DNA of 64,000 nt from Echinarachnius parma (taxonomy: Eukaryota; Echinodermata; Echinoidea; Clypeasteroida; Echinarachniidae). Every line of letters begins with the position of its first letter. Position 1 is the stretch's first letter. The stretch lies in the NCBI GenBank assembly GCA_037951105.1, contig JBAMJV010005521.1, positions 1 to 64,000 of the forward strand, written 5' to 3'. Both the position numbers and the translations under genes were made by a program. Positions 36,001 to 45,288 of the stretch are shown piece after piece. The notes below the pieces were generated by a model that worked only from the letters and a program-made list of their open reading frames with translations, searched no databases and was not told the origin of the DNA.

Positions 36001-39000
36001 TCCCAAGGATGAAGAATATCAATGTGTAGAGATTTATTTTGAAAATATAGTATTAAGTGTTATAAACTTGTATAACCCCTGTAGAAGAATAACATGTGGC
36101 TTTTTGAGTAATGTTTGGAATAAAATGAATAAACCTGCTATTTTATGTGGAGACTTTAATAGCCATCATGAAATGTGGGGTAGTAACCACTGTGATAGAA
36201 ATGGGAAAGAAATTGTTTCGTTTTTATCTGAAGATGACGCTGTTATTTTGAATAATGGAGCCCCGACTAGACTCGACGCTCATACTGGGACTCTCTCTTG
36301 TTTAGACTTGACTATTGTGAATAGCAAGTTAGCCGCTAAATGTAAATGGAATGTTATTTTAGATAGATTCGGAAGCGATCACTTTCCTGTGGAAATAGGT
36401 ATAGAAGTGCCAGGAAATGAATTTAAGAAAGGTTCTTTTAATGATAGTGGACATAGTAGGAAAATTAATTGGAATGTATATAAACAAGAGATTGACATTC
36501 GTCTTTCAGAGAAAATTAATTTTGTAAATGTTCATGATGAATATGAATTTATTTTAAAAGCTATATATGATGCTGTAGAGAAGGCGGCTGTAGATTGTAC
36601 GAATAGGAATAAAAAACGCCTCCCTTCGGTTCCATGGTGGAATAAGGAATGTTGGGTTGCAGTTAAGTCTAGAAATAAAGTTAAGAGGACATTTGTAAGA
36701 ACTGGAAAGTATGACGATTTATGTGAATTTAAGCGGAAAAAAGCATCAGCTCAGTGTATTATTAGACAGGCCAAAATGAATTATTGGAGAGAGTATTGTA
36801 AAAAAATTAATCGTTTTACTCCAGTTACGCAAATATGGAAAATGATAAGGAAAATGAGAGGAGAATTTATTAATAAGAAGAAAACAATTGTTATTAGTAT
36901 TGATGGAGTATGTGTAAGTGATAATTGTGAAGTTGCAAATGCATTAGGCAGTTGCTATAAAGATAATATTTGTGCAGGTACTAATACTAGTGTTGATGAC
37001 CATGAGACGTTTGTACTTAATGATACACATGCAGTGGAAAGCTTGAATGAACCTTTTAATATGTTTGAATTTAAGGCAGCGATTAAGTTGTCAAAAGAAT
37101 CAACCCCCGGTTTAGATGGAATTTGTAAACGCCATATTGTCTCTATGTCTAAAAGCGCTCATCATAAAATATTGGATTTGTTTAATCGTATTTGGGAGAC
37201 GTCTAACCTTCCTAATGATTGGTTACATGCTATTCATGTCCCATTATTAAAACAAGGAAAGAGTGAGACAGACCCTAATTCATATAGACATATAGCCTTG
37301 ACTTCATATTTGTGTAAGATAATGGAAAGAATGATATATAAGAGACTGGATTGGTATGTGGAAAAATATAATATTCTATCTGACTGTCAATCGGGGTTTA
37401 GAAAAGGCAGAGGAGTCCTTGACTCGATTGTCATGCTAGATACTGATATTAAAAAATGCATGATTGATAAAGGATATTTGGGTGTGGTTTTTATGGATTT
37501 TAATAAGGCGTACGACTCTGTTGAGAAGAGTAGTATTATAAGGAAGTTGAAGATGTATGGGATTAATGATAGACTTTTATTATGGATATCATCTTTTCTT
37601 TCTAATAGATCTTTTAAAGTGAGAGTTAATGGAGAAGTGTCTAATCATTTTGTTGTTGATAGAGGCTTGCCTCAAGGAAGTGTAATATGTCCTTTATTGT
37701 TCAATATTTTGGTTAGTGATATAACAAAAGGGATATCAGTTGTTACTATGTCTGTATATGCTGACGATATTGCTTTTTGGATTCCTTGTAAAAAGCTGGA
37801 ATTATTAGAGAGTAAACTTCAGTCCTGTATTAATACTCTGTATGAATGGAGTAAGGTGTGGAAAATGACCTTTTCAGCAGAAAAGTCATGTTATATGGTA
37901 TTTACTAATAAGAAAAGTAATTGTGGAATGAAGTTATGTATAAATGGTTTGAAATTAAACCAAGTACAGGAGTATAAATATTTGGGAGTATTATTTGATA
38001 GTAAATTAACTTGGTCAAAACATATTGAGAAAGTAAAAATAAGTTGTCAAAAAAGAATTAATATGATGAGATGCGTATCTGGTTCTTCATGGGGAAGTGA
38101 TTTTTATGCCCTTAATTTGATGTATAAACACCTTATTCGACCTGTCATAGATTTTGCTGCAGAGGTGTATGGCTCTGCCTGCCAAACTCTAAAAAATTCG
38201 TTGGACTCTATACAATATCAATGTTTAAGGCTAGCTACTGGAGCCCTTCCAACGACATCTTTAGAGGCTCTGCAAGTGGAGTGTGGAGAGATGCCCTTAG
38301 AATTAAGGCGTCAGTTATTGACTGATAGATTGAAAAATAGAATTTTGAGTTCTTGTTTAAATCATCCCACAAGAGCATGTTTATTGGATTGTTGGCAATT
38401 TCATACACAAAAATGTGAAGAAAATATTAAATATCAATCTATAGCTGTTCGCACTTTAAAGTTGGATGTAGAGGTAGATACTTTTTGTATACCAGTACAC
38501 CCTCCTTGGCATGTTATAGAACCTGAAGTTTGTTATGATATTCATAATAAAGTAAGTAAGTCAGATATGGTCGATCATCAAAGAATAGTTACTCAAGAAG
38601 TTATAAATACTCGTTGGATAAAATATTTAAGAATATATACTGATGCATCAAAAGAGATGGTCAATGGATCTACGGCAGTCGCTTTTTATATTCCTCAAAT
38701 GAGTGTATTATGTGGTAAAAAAGTGTCACCCATTTCAATATGCCGAGCGGAACAAGTAGCCATGGTTATGGCACTAAATTGGATTGCAGATTTCCAACCG
38801 TGTTCAGATGTGGTAATATTAACGGACTCTTTGAGTAGTCTATATGAAATTGAAAATGTATCAAATGATAATATTGTGCAAGAAATAATGTTTCAAGTTG
38901 CAAATTTGTATTATATGGGCATTAGTATATCTTTTGTATGGATTCCTTCACATTGCAATATTTATGGAAATGAAGTGGCTGACTCGTTGGCAAAAGCAGC

Positions 39001-39476
39001 ATTGAAAAGAGAATATATAGATATTTATGTTAAGAAATCATGTAGTGAAATACGAGCAATTATTGGAAGGTATTATAATGCAATTTGGCAGAGTAAGTGG
39101 GATGCGTCCGAAAGAGGGCGACATTTGTATAATGTAAAGAAAAATGTACTTCCTGTCACATTACTGCGTTGTAATACAAGGCGTGAGGAAATTATTGTTT
39201 GTAGATTGAGACTTGGAGTAGTAAGATTAAATGACTTTATGCAAAAAATTGGTAAACACCCGACAGGGTTGTGTGCTACATGTTTGGTCAGTGAAACGGT
39301 GGAGCATTTTTTATTATATTGTCGTATGTATGAAAAGGAGAGGGAGATGATGAAAAAAGAATTAAAACAAAATGCTCTAAGTATATACATACTATTACAA
39401 CCATATAATATAAGTATTGTTATGAGGTTTATAAAGAGAACAAATACATTCAAAGTGTTGTAGAAGTTATGAATAT

Positions 39477-39534
<58 letters not shown>

Positions 39535-39822
39535 CCCTCTTTTTTTGCACACTAACTGGTGACGGGTTAAACTAATTTTAGATTAAGCTCCAAATAAAAG
39601 TGCTTACAGTATGTGAAAAATATGTTTATAAATATATTATTGTTTTAATTTTCGGATAATGTTTCTGGTACCATACACCCCCCGCCCGCATTCCGTGTAT
39701 ATGAGTGGCCTAGGCCTTGTGCCGAGAAGCCTGCTATTAAATCATACATAGCCGGGTTGGCAGGATTATACTTTTAGAAAGCGGTTTGTAGGTTGAGTGG
39801 ACCAGTGTATTGGACAGAATCC

Positions 39823-39860
<38 letters not shown>

Positions 39861-42800
39861 CTTTAATTTTGAAAATTGAGTTTTTGATAATTTAATTATG
39901 AAAAAAAAAAAGAAGTAATGTTTGGCGTAATATATTCTTTTGAATGCAACGCCAATTAAAATTAATAACAACAACAACAACAACAGTGCATGGGTAGTTA
40001 CGTGTATCGTCCACTGACCTAAGTACAGGTCAGTGGTGTCGTCCCGCTAATCGACTGTGAAACTTTATATGGCATGGTACCCCCTGGGCAGTGCGTACCT
40101 ATTGTTCCATGCTTTCACAACCACCTCGAATGCGAGTTGCGCCGACGACACGGTTGTATGTACAATCATTATGCGCTGTTACATTTCGTGTGGCCTTTAC
40201 CGTACCATATAGTATAGCGATGTAAATGGTTGTGACAACACTTTTTAACACCAATCGATCGCAAGTTAAGCGTTCTTAGGCTGTACAAAGTACGTACGCA
40301 CTTAAGGGGAAGGGGGTTCACACCAATAATACATGAAAATGCAAAGATAGACATTTCCCAACAACTACTTGTTGAAAAGCCGTTTTTTTTTCTTTTCAAA
40401 ACTGTGCTAATTAACAGGTTCAAAATCAAATTTGGCAGTCACTCTTTCGTACATAAAACAAAGTTCTGGTCTCTTAAACTGCTTATAAGGCCGTTGTGGA
40501 TCTTTAAAAAAAGTCCGGCGGCGAAATAAGTCCGGAAAGACAAAATCCACGCACAGATTTTGTCTGATTTCCCGCTATATATTTTTTGGTTGCTAACTTA
40601 AATTTAAAAAAAAAATGGTTGCAAACAAAACTCACCCTTAATCCAAATATTGTGGTTATTATGTTATATTTGGTGGCTTAAGTAAGATTTAGTGGTTGGA
40701 TTAAATTTCGTGCCTAAAAATATGAAAATTAACTTGGCAGCTATACCCCTACAATACACTGCCCGGAGTGCATGCCGCAGCAGGATCGAATCCACGACCA
40801 CATCGTCAGTCCGCCATTGTTTTATGTACACATGCAAGGATATATGACTGCGCGAGTACATGACTACAGTTAACGCCTAGTAATACAATGGCTTTTGGAG
40901 TCATTGTTCTATGTGTGCATTACGCAAATAGACACCGCGCGCCTGATTTATGAATCCAAACTACATTTAAAATCGTACCTTCAAGCATCCTTTGATTTCA
41001 GCAAACAGATGAACGTGGAGTATCGCAATACGGTCGTCCGGCATGTCGTCTGGAAGGAATGGGATGACAGATATTCGCTTTTCATCGTAGTACCATGTCA
41101 GCAAGACAGCCCAGAACGAAGAGAAATGAGTAATTTGAAGTTTCATTTTTGTCTTGCTCATACAGATGACAGGGCAATCTGGTACACCAGTAGTTGCAGT
41201 TTTTATCCAAGCTGCATCTGCAAGGCAACATCAGTGAACGTTAATTGGGAATTGGAAAAATGGTTTAATTTCGTGGTATGGCAACATTGGTAGGTGAGGC
41301 TTACGTGAGGTCCCGAGTTCTATCCCAAAGTATAGCCACCTTGTGCTTCATTCAGTACGAAAATGTGTATCTACATATATGCTACGCTCGACCCAGGTGT
41401 ATAATGCGGAAGTATGGAACGCAGTTCCTTATCAGTTCGTGTTGTCTGGTTGCCTGGCTGCCATGCCTCCCAGGGAGTGGAGAACATGACTTTTCTGTGC
41501 TGGATGGATTGTAGTATGTATCCGTATAGTTTAGAGATGATTAGCAATCATAGACGCTATATAATTTAGTAGGCGCTATATAAAATAGGAATAATAATTG
41601 TCGCTAATGCTGTTGCCGAGATAATGATGATAATAATGATAATGATGATTATGAGGATGATAATCATACTGACGGTGAAATGGTGTTGATGCTGGCGATG
41701 ATAATGGTGATCGTAATTGTGATAAAGATGATCAAAATATCACTGATGATAACGCGATTTAGATCACAATAACGATATGATGGCGGGTATAATACAGACA
41801 ATTACAATAACCCACCCTGAGTTTCTTGTTTTGTGTACAACATGGCTGGTACGTTATTCATGCTACCATCTTCCATCAGGATCGCGCTGTGTGGCATCGT
41901 TACTGTCACCGGTTTCTCGAAGATTAGTCCCGGGGGCGTGCAGCGGATGCCATAGCTGACCAACATTTCATCTTCTCCAAAGACTAGATCGTCTGGAAGC
42001 TCCGTCAGGACCTGGAGACCTATCTCTTGGCTGGTTCCTTCCTGAAGAGCTCCAGGAGGAATCGAGAGTGTGACGCCATACGACTCGATATATAGATCTC
42101 CACCACGATGATCAAAGATTCCACTCGCATATTTGACTTGTGTGGAGGAGATACCTACATTAAAAGTAGTAAGGGTGTTTACATTATTACCCTTTTCTCC
42201 TATATAAACTTTTGTTATTTACCTCTAAAAATTGAATCTATATTAATTGCATTACTAGTTGTGTTATTTCTGTTTCATAGTTATTAATATAATTGAATTA
42301 AATATTATTAGGGTCAATACAAACAATATCGTTAATTGCCCTCTTCTGCTCATAACAATAACAGAATAATAATGCTACTAACAATACTACTCCAAACTGT
42401 GTCTTACCTAAGGCAGCGATTCCTTCTGAGATCTCGGTGAAGCCAAATGTCTCTTCTCTCAGTTCGTCTCCCATTTGCTGCTCAAGCATACCCTTACTTC
42501 CGGGTTCCATGTACGCGACGCAATGAGAAGGACTATTTTCAATTGCGAGTTGAAGCGCTGTTCTACTATCGTATCGCTTAATGCTCAAGTCGGCCCCTTC
42601 GTTAACTTTGTCAAGATTACCTGTGTGAGCTGCTAGATGTAGCGCCGTATTCACATCGCTACCCGGGTGATTCAGATTAGCCGCTTTATCTTCGAGATAT
42701 TTCACCGTGTTAAGATGACCATTTAAAGATGCAAGATGCAGTGCCGTATGCCCTTTGCCACCCAGTAGATTCAAGTCGGCTCCTTTATCTAAAAGATATT

Positions 42801-45288
42801 TTACTGTGTCAAGATGGCCATTGGATGATGCATCTTGCAGTGCTGTAGATCCATCGTTATCTGGCTCATTCAAGTCGGCTCCTTCATCAATGAGATATTT
42901 GACGGTGTCAATATGGCCACTGAATGATGCAAGATGTAGTGCTGTAGATCCATCTTGTCTCTGCTTGTTGACGTCAGCTCCTTTATCTATGAGATATTTG
43001 ACTTCGTCAATATGGTCATAGAATGATGCAAGATGTAGTGCTGTAGATCCATCTTGTCTCTGCTTATTGACGTCAGCTCCTTTATCTATGAGGTATTTGA
43101 CTGTGTCAATATGGCCATTGGATGATGCATGATGTAGTGCCGTATTTCCATTGCTACCCGTCTTATTCAAGTCGGCTCCTTTATCTATGAGATATTTGAC
43201 TGTGCCAAGCTGGCCATTGTATGATGCAAGGTGGAGTGCGTTGCATCCATCTTGTCTCTGCTTGTTGACGTCAGCTCCTTTATCTATGAGGTATTTGACT
43301 GTGTCAATATGGCCATTGGATGATGCATTATGTAGTGCCGTATCTCCATTGCTACCCGTCTTATTCAAGTCGGCTCCTTTATCGATGAGGTATTTGACTA
43401 TGTTAAGATGGCCATTGGATGATGCATGATTTAGTGCCGTATCCCCATTGCTATCCGATTGATTCAAGTCGGTTCCGTCATCTATAAGATATTTGACTGT
43501 GTTCAGATGGCCATTGGATGATGCAAAATGTAGTGCGTTGCATCCATCTTCCTTTCTTGGCTGGTTGACCTCAGCTCCTTTATCTATGAGATATTTGACT
43601 GTGTCAAGATGGCCTTTGTATGATGCAAGATGTAGTCCGTTGCATCCATCTCTTCTCTGCTTGTTGACGTCTGCTCCTATATCTATGAGATATTTGACCG
43701 TGTCGAGATGGCCATTGGATGATGCAAGATGTAGTGCCGTATCTCCATTGCTAACCGCCTGACTCAAGTCGGCTCCTTTATGTATAAGATATTTGACTGT
43801 GGCAAGCTGGCCATTTAATGATGCAAGATGTAGTGCCGTAGATCCATCTTGTCTCTGCTTGTTGACGTCAGCTCCTTTATCTATGAGATATTTGACTGTG
43901 TCAATATGGCCACGGAATGATGCAAGATGTAGTGCCGTAGATCCATCTTGTCTCTGCTTGTTGATGTCAGCTACTTTACCTATGAGGTATTTGACTGTGT
44001 CACTATGGCCCTTGGATGATGCAATATGTAGTGCGTTGCTTCCATCTTTCCTCTGCGTGTTGACGTCAGCTTCTTTATCTATGAGGTATTCCACAATATC
44101 AATATGACCATTTTGAGATGCAAGATGTAGTGCCGTAGATCCATCTTGTCTCTGCTTATTGACGTCAGCTCCTTTATCTATGAGATATTTGACTGTGTAA
44201 AGCTGGCCATTTAATGATGCAAGATGTAGTGCCGTAGATCCATCTTGTCTCTGCTTGTTGACGTCAGCTCTTTTATCTATGAGGTATTTGAATTTGTCAA
44301 TATGGCCACTGATTGATGCAAGATGTAGTGCCGTAGATCCATCTTGTCTCTGCTGGTTGACGTCAGCTCCTTTATCTATCAGGTTTTCCACAATATCAAT
44401 ATGACCATTTTTAGATGCAAGATGTAGTGCCGTATTTGCATTACTATCCTGCTGATTCAAGTCGGCTCCTTTGTCTTTAAGATACTTCGATGTGTCTGTA
44501 TGGCCACTGTACGATGCAAGATGCAGCGGACTGCGCCCATCATCCCGTCGTTGGTTCACGTCATGCCCTTCATTTATAAGATGTTTCACTATGTCAAGAT
44601 GGCCTTCGGATGATGCAAGATGTAGTGCCGTAGATCCATCTTCCCTCTGCTGGTTGACGTCGGCTCCTTCATCTATGAGATATTTGACTGTTTCAAGACG
44701 GCCCTTGGATGATGCATCATGCAGTGCCGTATGTCCATTGTTATCTGGCTGATTCAAGTCGGCTCCTTTAGCAATGAGATATTTGACTGTGTCAAGGTGG
44801 CCATTGAATGATGCAATATGTAGTGCCGTAGATCCATCTTCCCTCTGCTGGTTGACGTCGGCTCCTTCATCTATGAGATATTTGACTGTTTCAAGACGGC
44901 CCTTGGATGATGCATCATGCAGTGCCGTATGTCCATTTTTATCTGGCTGATTCAAGTCGGCTCCTTTATCTATGAGGTATTTGACTGTGTCAATATGGCC
45001 TCCGTATGATGCAAGATGTAATGCTGTATTTCCATCATGATCCCGACTACCAACGTCAGCACCCTGACTTATCAGATAGGTAACGATGCCGAGTTGGTCA
45101 TTTTCTGCGGCTAAATGCAAAGCTGTTCTCCCATCTTCAAATTGCATACAGAGCCATTGATTTTCTTGTAGAATTATGTTTCTGATTGATTTTATATCAC
45201 CATATGCCACCGCTGCTCGAAATTGATATTTCGAGGTCATTATTGTTCGCAGTCGTAAGAATTTTCTTACAAATGTCACCAGTTGCAC
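28959..45288 (-). CDS. Spliced gene: ankyrin repeats - ZU5 - UPA - death domain protein
   Basis: Seven exons join in frame: 45288-42408, 42154-41816, 41217-40979, 32799-32659, 31080-30930, 30485-30372 and 29902-28959. The coding length is 4809 bp with stop, about 1602 residues. Order: about 27 ankyrin repeats (to about residue 930), ZU5 (about 965-1075), UPA (about 1095-1250), a Ser/Pro-rich linker, and a death domain (about 1492-1576). The ZU5-UPA-death-domain module is that of UNC5 and ankyrins; canonical ankyrins have two ZU5 domains, this has one. No signal peptide or membrane segment is seen, so a cytoplasmic scaffold that recruits partners through the death domain is likely. Such proteins are numerous in sea urchins. 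The donors and acceptors are canonical and every phase matches. The start is uncertain: Met16 (MTSKYQFRAAV) directly precedes the repeats. Confidence 0.88.
29918..30027. repeat. (ATTT)n microsatellite in the last intron
   Basis: An almost pure ATTT repeat that starts about 15 bp upstream (in gene sense) of the exon 7 acceptor, so it occupies the place of the branch point and pyrimidine tract; on the minus strand it reads AAAT. Confidence 0.95.
30372..30485 (-). CDS. Exon 6: short linker
   Basis: 114 bp, phase 1 to phase 1, acceptor TTTTGTGTAG and donor G|GTAAAC. It encodes about 38 residues, including EAIGLNRVPNPPQAAEGWQN and RRDDLERADLSGHA. No known domain. A phase-symmetric exon like this could be skipped without a frame change. 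Confidence 0.8.
30930..31080 (-). CDS. Exon 5: C-terminal part of UPA
   Basis: 151 bp, phase 0 in and phase 1 out, donor G|GTATGT. It encodes IIQHSDLRRLIGWNEDFRLD and the strand HVDLHIQQTSSKRKIKFRTG. The acceptor choice (after CTCGAAAAG) is fixed by the gapless match to the exon at 8429-8579; another acceptor 24 bp upstream would keep the frame. Confidence 0.85.
31245..31680. repeat. G-rich minisatellite and poly-G runs in an intron
   Basis: At 31250-31312 there is a repeat of GTGTGGGGGTGTGGG type; G runs of more than 15 lie at about 31389-31416 and 31651-31675. Both could form quadruplexes and are prone to length error in assemblies. Confidence 0.8.
31790..31990. repeat. CACAGTGTG inverted-repeat cluster
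   Basis: ACAGTGTG/CACACTGT-type words recur in both directions, for example ATTCACAGTGTG twice, and GTTTTCACAGTGTGG facing CAACATTGTGAAAAC. Probably a small foldback MITE within the intron; exact ends are not clear. Confidence 0.55.
32659..32799 (-). CDS. Exon 4: middle of UPA
   Basis: 141 bp, phase 0 to phase 0, acceptor GTACCCAG and donor GAG|GTTTGT. It encodes 47 residues, including IEESEKK and ELIIRLGEDLNVFCEILCTV. By position and pattern it matches the UNC5 stretch between the helix after the first UPA strands and the YQEIPFYHIW region. I first considered a CARD and dropped it. Confidence 0.85.
32800..33999. other. Intron sequence upstream of the LINE
   Basis: No exon with UPA or ZU5 pattern is seen; the phases of exons 3 and 4 already join, so none is needed. 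Confidence 0.5.
34303..35736 (+). CDS. LINE ORF1, nucleic-acid-binding gag-like protein
   Basis: 477 residues. An acidic, disordered N-terminus (to about 90) precedes a region of mixed alpha/beta character, then three zinc knuckles at 252-265 (CX2CX4HX4C), 271-283 (CX2CX3HX4C) and 291-305 (CX2CX3HX6C). A basic, polar C-terminus follows. In I, R1 and jockey-like elements such a protein coats the element's RNA into a particle. The frame is intact. Its stop overlaps the start of ORF2 in AATGATGCCTAG, so ORF2 may be made by re-initiation after ORF1. Confidence 0.9.
   Translation: MDSRYGGTAESTREDGMIVENIGTDSDGGSGSESDIGVEINDDTGFQQVKHGRTRNKRPRLHTNTSEHGKSNFDPNLPSTSTAGTPQSVRPKFVQKGQMIVTVMAVGGKAFFDLNPFKLAKILTQEVGSVEEARRMNPHAIEVKCRNTKQVQKMIQLVKLGSNDVKVVEGKFGVVKGVISGVDTELSEEDIVKGLQSKKVTRVQRIKRKENGELKATRSVCLTFQTKELPEYVTLGYEAFRVKPYVPPIMRCFKCQRIGHSQAQCKGKTRCVRCGGDHSFDNCQNRETPKCVRCNGQHSAAYGGCPELKKARQIQSFRIENQISYAEAAKTLMQKQGGDILKNQEQDKVDNKTTTKRQDSRPSAIPRPTFVAQRNKPVVDSKSKAVTKETDKKRVVMVSVQTQTDTFEQQTQTIEHHDGFQFSCDQLLAFLVFIVNNLDNPASSSKSNRILLVVEAAKRCFGKSTDPSCIHALLNDA
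35726..39463 (+). CDS. LINE ORF2: endonuclease, reverse transcriptase and RNase H
   Basis: 1245 residues without a stop. The apurinic-type endonuclease begins LLQWNAQGL, has IICIQETWF, GDFNSHHEMWG (near 142) and GSDHFPVEIG. Reverse transcriptase follows with GVVFMDFNKAYDSV, GLPQGSVICPLLFNIL and the intact active site YADD (678-681). RNase H has YTDAS (near 972), RAEQVAMVMALNWI, TDSLSSL and WIPSHCNIYGNEVADSLAKA, so its catalytic Asp/Glu/Asp set looks complete. The C-terminus has a CATCLVSETVEHFLLYC zinc-binding motif. Function in the family: nick the target DNA, prime cDNA synthesis there and remove RNA. All domains look usable, so the copy may be active or very young. Confidence 0.95.
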   Translation: MMPSFVLVLMGLLSLLQWNAQGLTSHGYELQSYLSACACKPDIICIQETWFRENNVLQLDEYNCIPHNRTTGNRGGCAIYVRGNLKFRLIDTPKDEEYQCVEIYFENIVLSVINLYNPCRRITCGFLSNVWNKMNKPAILCGDFNSHHEMWGSNHCDRNGKEIVSFLSEDDAVILNNGAPTRLDAHTGTLSCLDLTIVNSKLAAKCKWNVILDRFGSDHFPVEIGIEVPGNEFKKGSFNDSGHSRKINWNVYKQEIDIRLSEKINFVNVHDEYEFILKAIYDAVEKAAVDCTNRNKKRLPSVPWWNKECWVAVKSRNKVKRTFVRTGKYDDLCEFKRKKASAQCIIRQAKMNYWREYCKKINRFTPVTQIWKMIRKMRGEFINKKKTIVISIDGVCVSDNCEVANALGSCYKDNICAGTNTSVDDHETFVLNDTHAVESLNEPFNMFEFKAAIKLSKESTPGLDGICKRHIVSMSKSAHHKILDLFNRIWETSNLPNDWLHAIHVPLLKQGKSETDPNSYRHIALTSYLCKIMERMIYKRLDWYVEKYNILSDCQSGFRKGRGVLDSIVMLDTDIKKCMIDKGYLGVVFMDFNKAYDSVEKSSIIRKLKMYGINDRLLLWISSFLSNRSFKVRVNGEVSNHFVVDRGLPQGSVICPLLFNILVSDITKGISVVTMSVYADDIAFWIPCKKLELLESKLQSCINTLYEWSKVWKMTFSAEKSCYMVFTNKKSNCGMKLCINGLKLNQVQEYKYLGVLFDSKLTWSKHIEKVKISCQKRINMMRCVSGSSWGSDFYALNLMYKHLIRPVIDFAAEVYGSACQTLKNSLDSIQYQCLRLATGALPTTSLEALQVECGEMPLELRRQLLTDRLKNRILSSCLNHPTRACLLDCWQFHTQKCEENIKYQSIAVRTLKLDVEVDTFCIPVHPPWHVIEPEVCYDIHNKVSKSDMVDHQRIVTQEVINTRWIKYLRIYTDASKEMVNGSTAVAFYIPQMSVLCGKKVSPISICRAEQVAMVMALNWIADFQPCSDVVILTDSLSSLYEIENVSNDNIVQEIMFQVANLYYMGISISFVWIPSHCNIYGNEVADSLAKAALKREYIDIYVKKSCSEIRAIIGRYYNAIWQSKWDASERGRHLYNVKKNVLPVTLLRCNTRREEIIVCRLRLGVVRLNDFMQKIGKHPTGLCATCLVSETVEHFLLYCRMYEKEREMMKKELKQNALSIYILLQPYNISIVMRFIKRTNTFKVL
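39464..40978. other. LINE 3' region and remaining intron 3
   Basis: 39480-39505 is a (TA)n run followed by about 30 T; another T run is at 39828-39860. After the (AAC)n tail near 39985 the intron continues to the donor of exon 3 without recognisable features. Confidence 0.6.
40979..41217 (-). CDS. Exon 3: end of ZU5 and start of UPA
   Basis: 239 bp, acceptor TTGCCTTGCAG (41218), phase 1 in, donor AAG|GTACGA, phase 0 out. It encodes VICMSKTKMKLQITHFSSFW, where LQITHFSSFW is the usual end of ZU5, then RISVIPFLPDDMPDDRIAIL and HVHLFAEIKGCLK, the first strands of UPA. Confidence 0.9.
41270..41590 (+). repeat. Diverged tRNA-derived SINE in intron 2
   Basis: Same layout as the SINE at 6766, with TGGCAACATTGG, CCCGAGTTCTATCC, ACCCAGGTGTATAATG, CTCCCAGGGAGT and a GCGCTATATAAAAT tail, but heavily mutated and so old. 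Confidence 0.7.
41600..41790. repeat. GAT-rich simple sequence in intron 2
   Basis: Imperfect GATAAT/GATGAT repeats on the plus strand right after the SINE tail. Confidence 0.7.
41816..42154 (-). CDS. Exon 2: ZU5 domain
   Basis: 339 bp, acceptor TTTTAATGTAG (42155), donor CAGG|GTGGGT (41815), phase 1 to phase 1. The product has the ZU5 signature GGDLYIESYGVTLSIPPGAL, then QEIGLQVL, VSYGIRCTPPGLIFEKPVTV and MPHSAI. ZU5 packs against UPA and the death domain in UNC5, and in ankyrins it binds spectrin. No single frame longer than about 60 codons shows it on the minus strand, so frame-length searches miss this exon. Confidence 0.93.
42408..45288 (-). CDS. Exon 1: about 27 ankyrin repeats
   Basis: About 960 residues before the donor TTAG|GTAAGA (42407). 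From about residue 40 a 33-residue repeat recurs about 27 times, with TALHLAS, a GH.DTVKYLIDKGAD helix pair and VN/LN loops; the last two repeats are degenerate. Ankyrin stacks bind protein partners. Many units are nearly identical at DNA level; for example, repeats 3-4 and 5-6 share NGHTALHDASSKGRLETVKY, so the array grew by recent duplication or conversion. A run of hydrophobic residues after the donor in the read-through frame is intron and not a membrane segment. The plus-strand open frames over this exon are shadows. Confidence 0.95.

Larger units (their letters stand above)
34000..39985 (+). mobile_element. Apparently full-length I-like LINE in intron 3, antisense to the gene
   Basis: A GC-rich 5' leader (with repeated CGGACGGA words at about 34077-34108) is followed by two long overlapping frames and a 3' region ending in AACAACAACAACAACAACAG at about 39966-39988. 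The order gag-like ORF1, then endonuclease, reverse transcriptase and RNase H in ORF2, is that of I-clade LINEs. The exact 5' end is not visible. Confidence 0.85.

Noticed and set aside
42298-42407. C-terminal membrane segment of the ankyrin protein (VVLLVALLFCYCY)
   Set aside because: It lies after a strong donor (G|GTAAGA) and is intron read-through; splicing to the ZU5 exon continues the protein.
42755-44752. Plus-strand frames of about 90-100 codons opposite the ankyrin exon
   Set aside because: They are shadows of the periodic ankyrin sequence; the minus strand explains the period and the residues.
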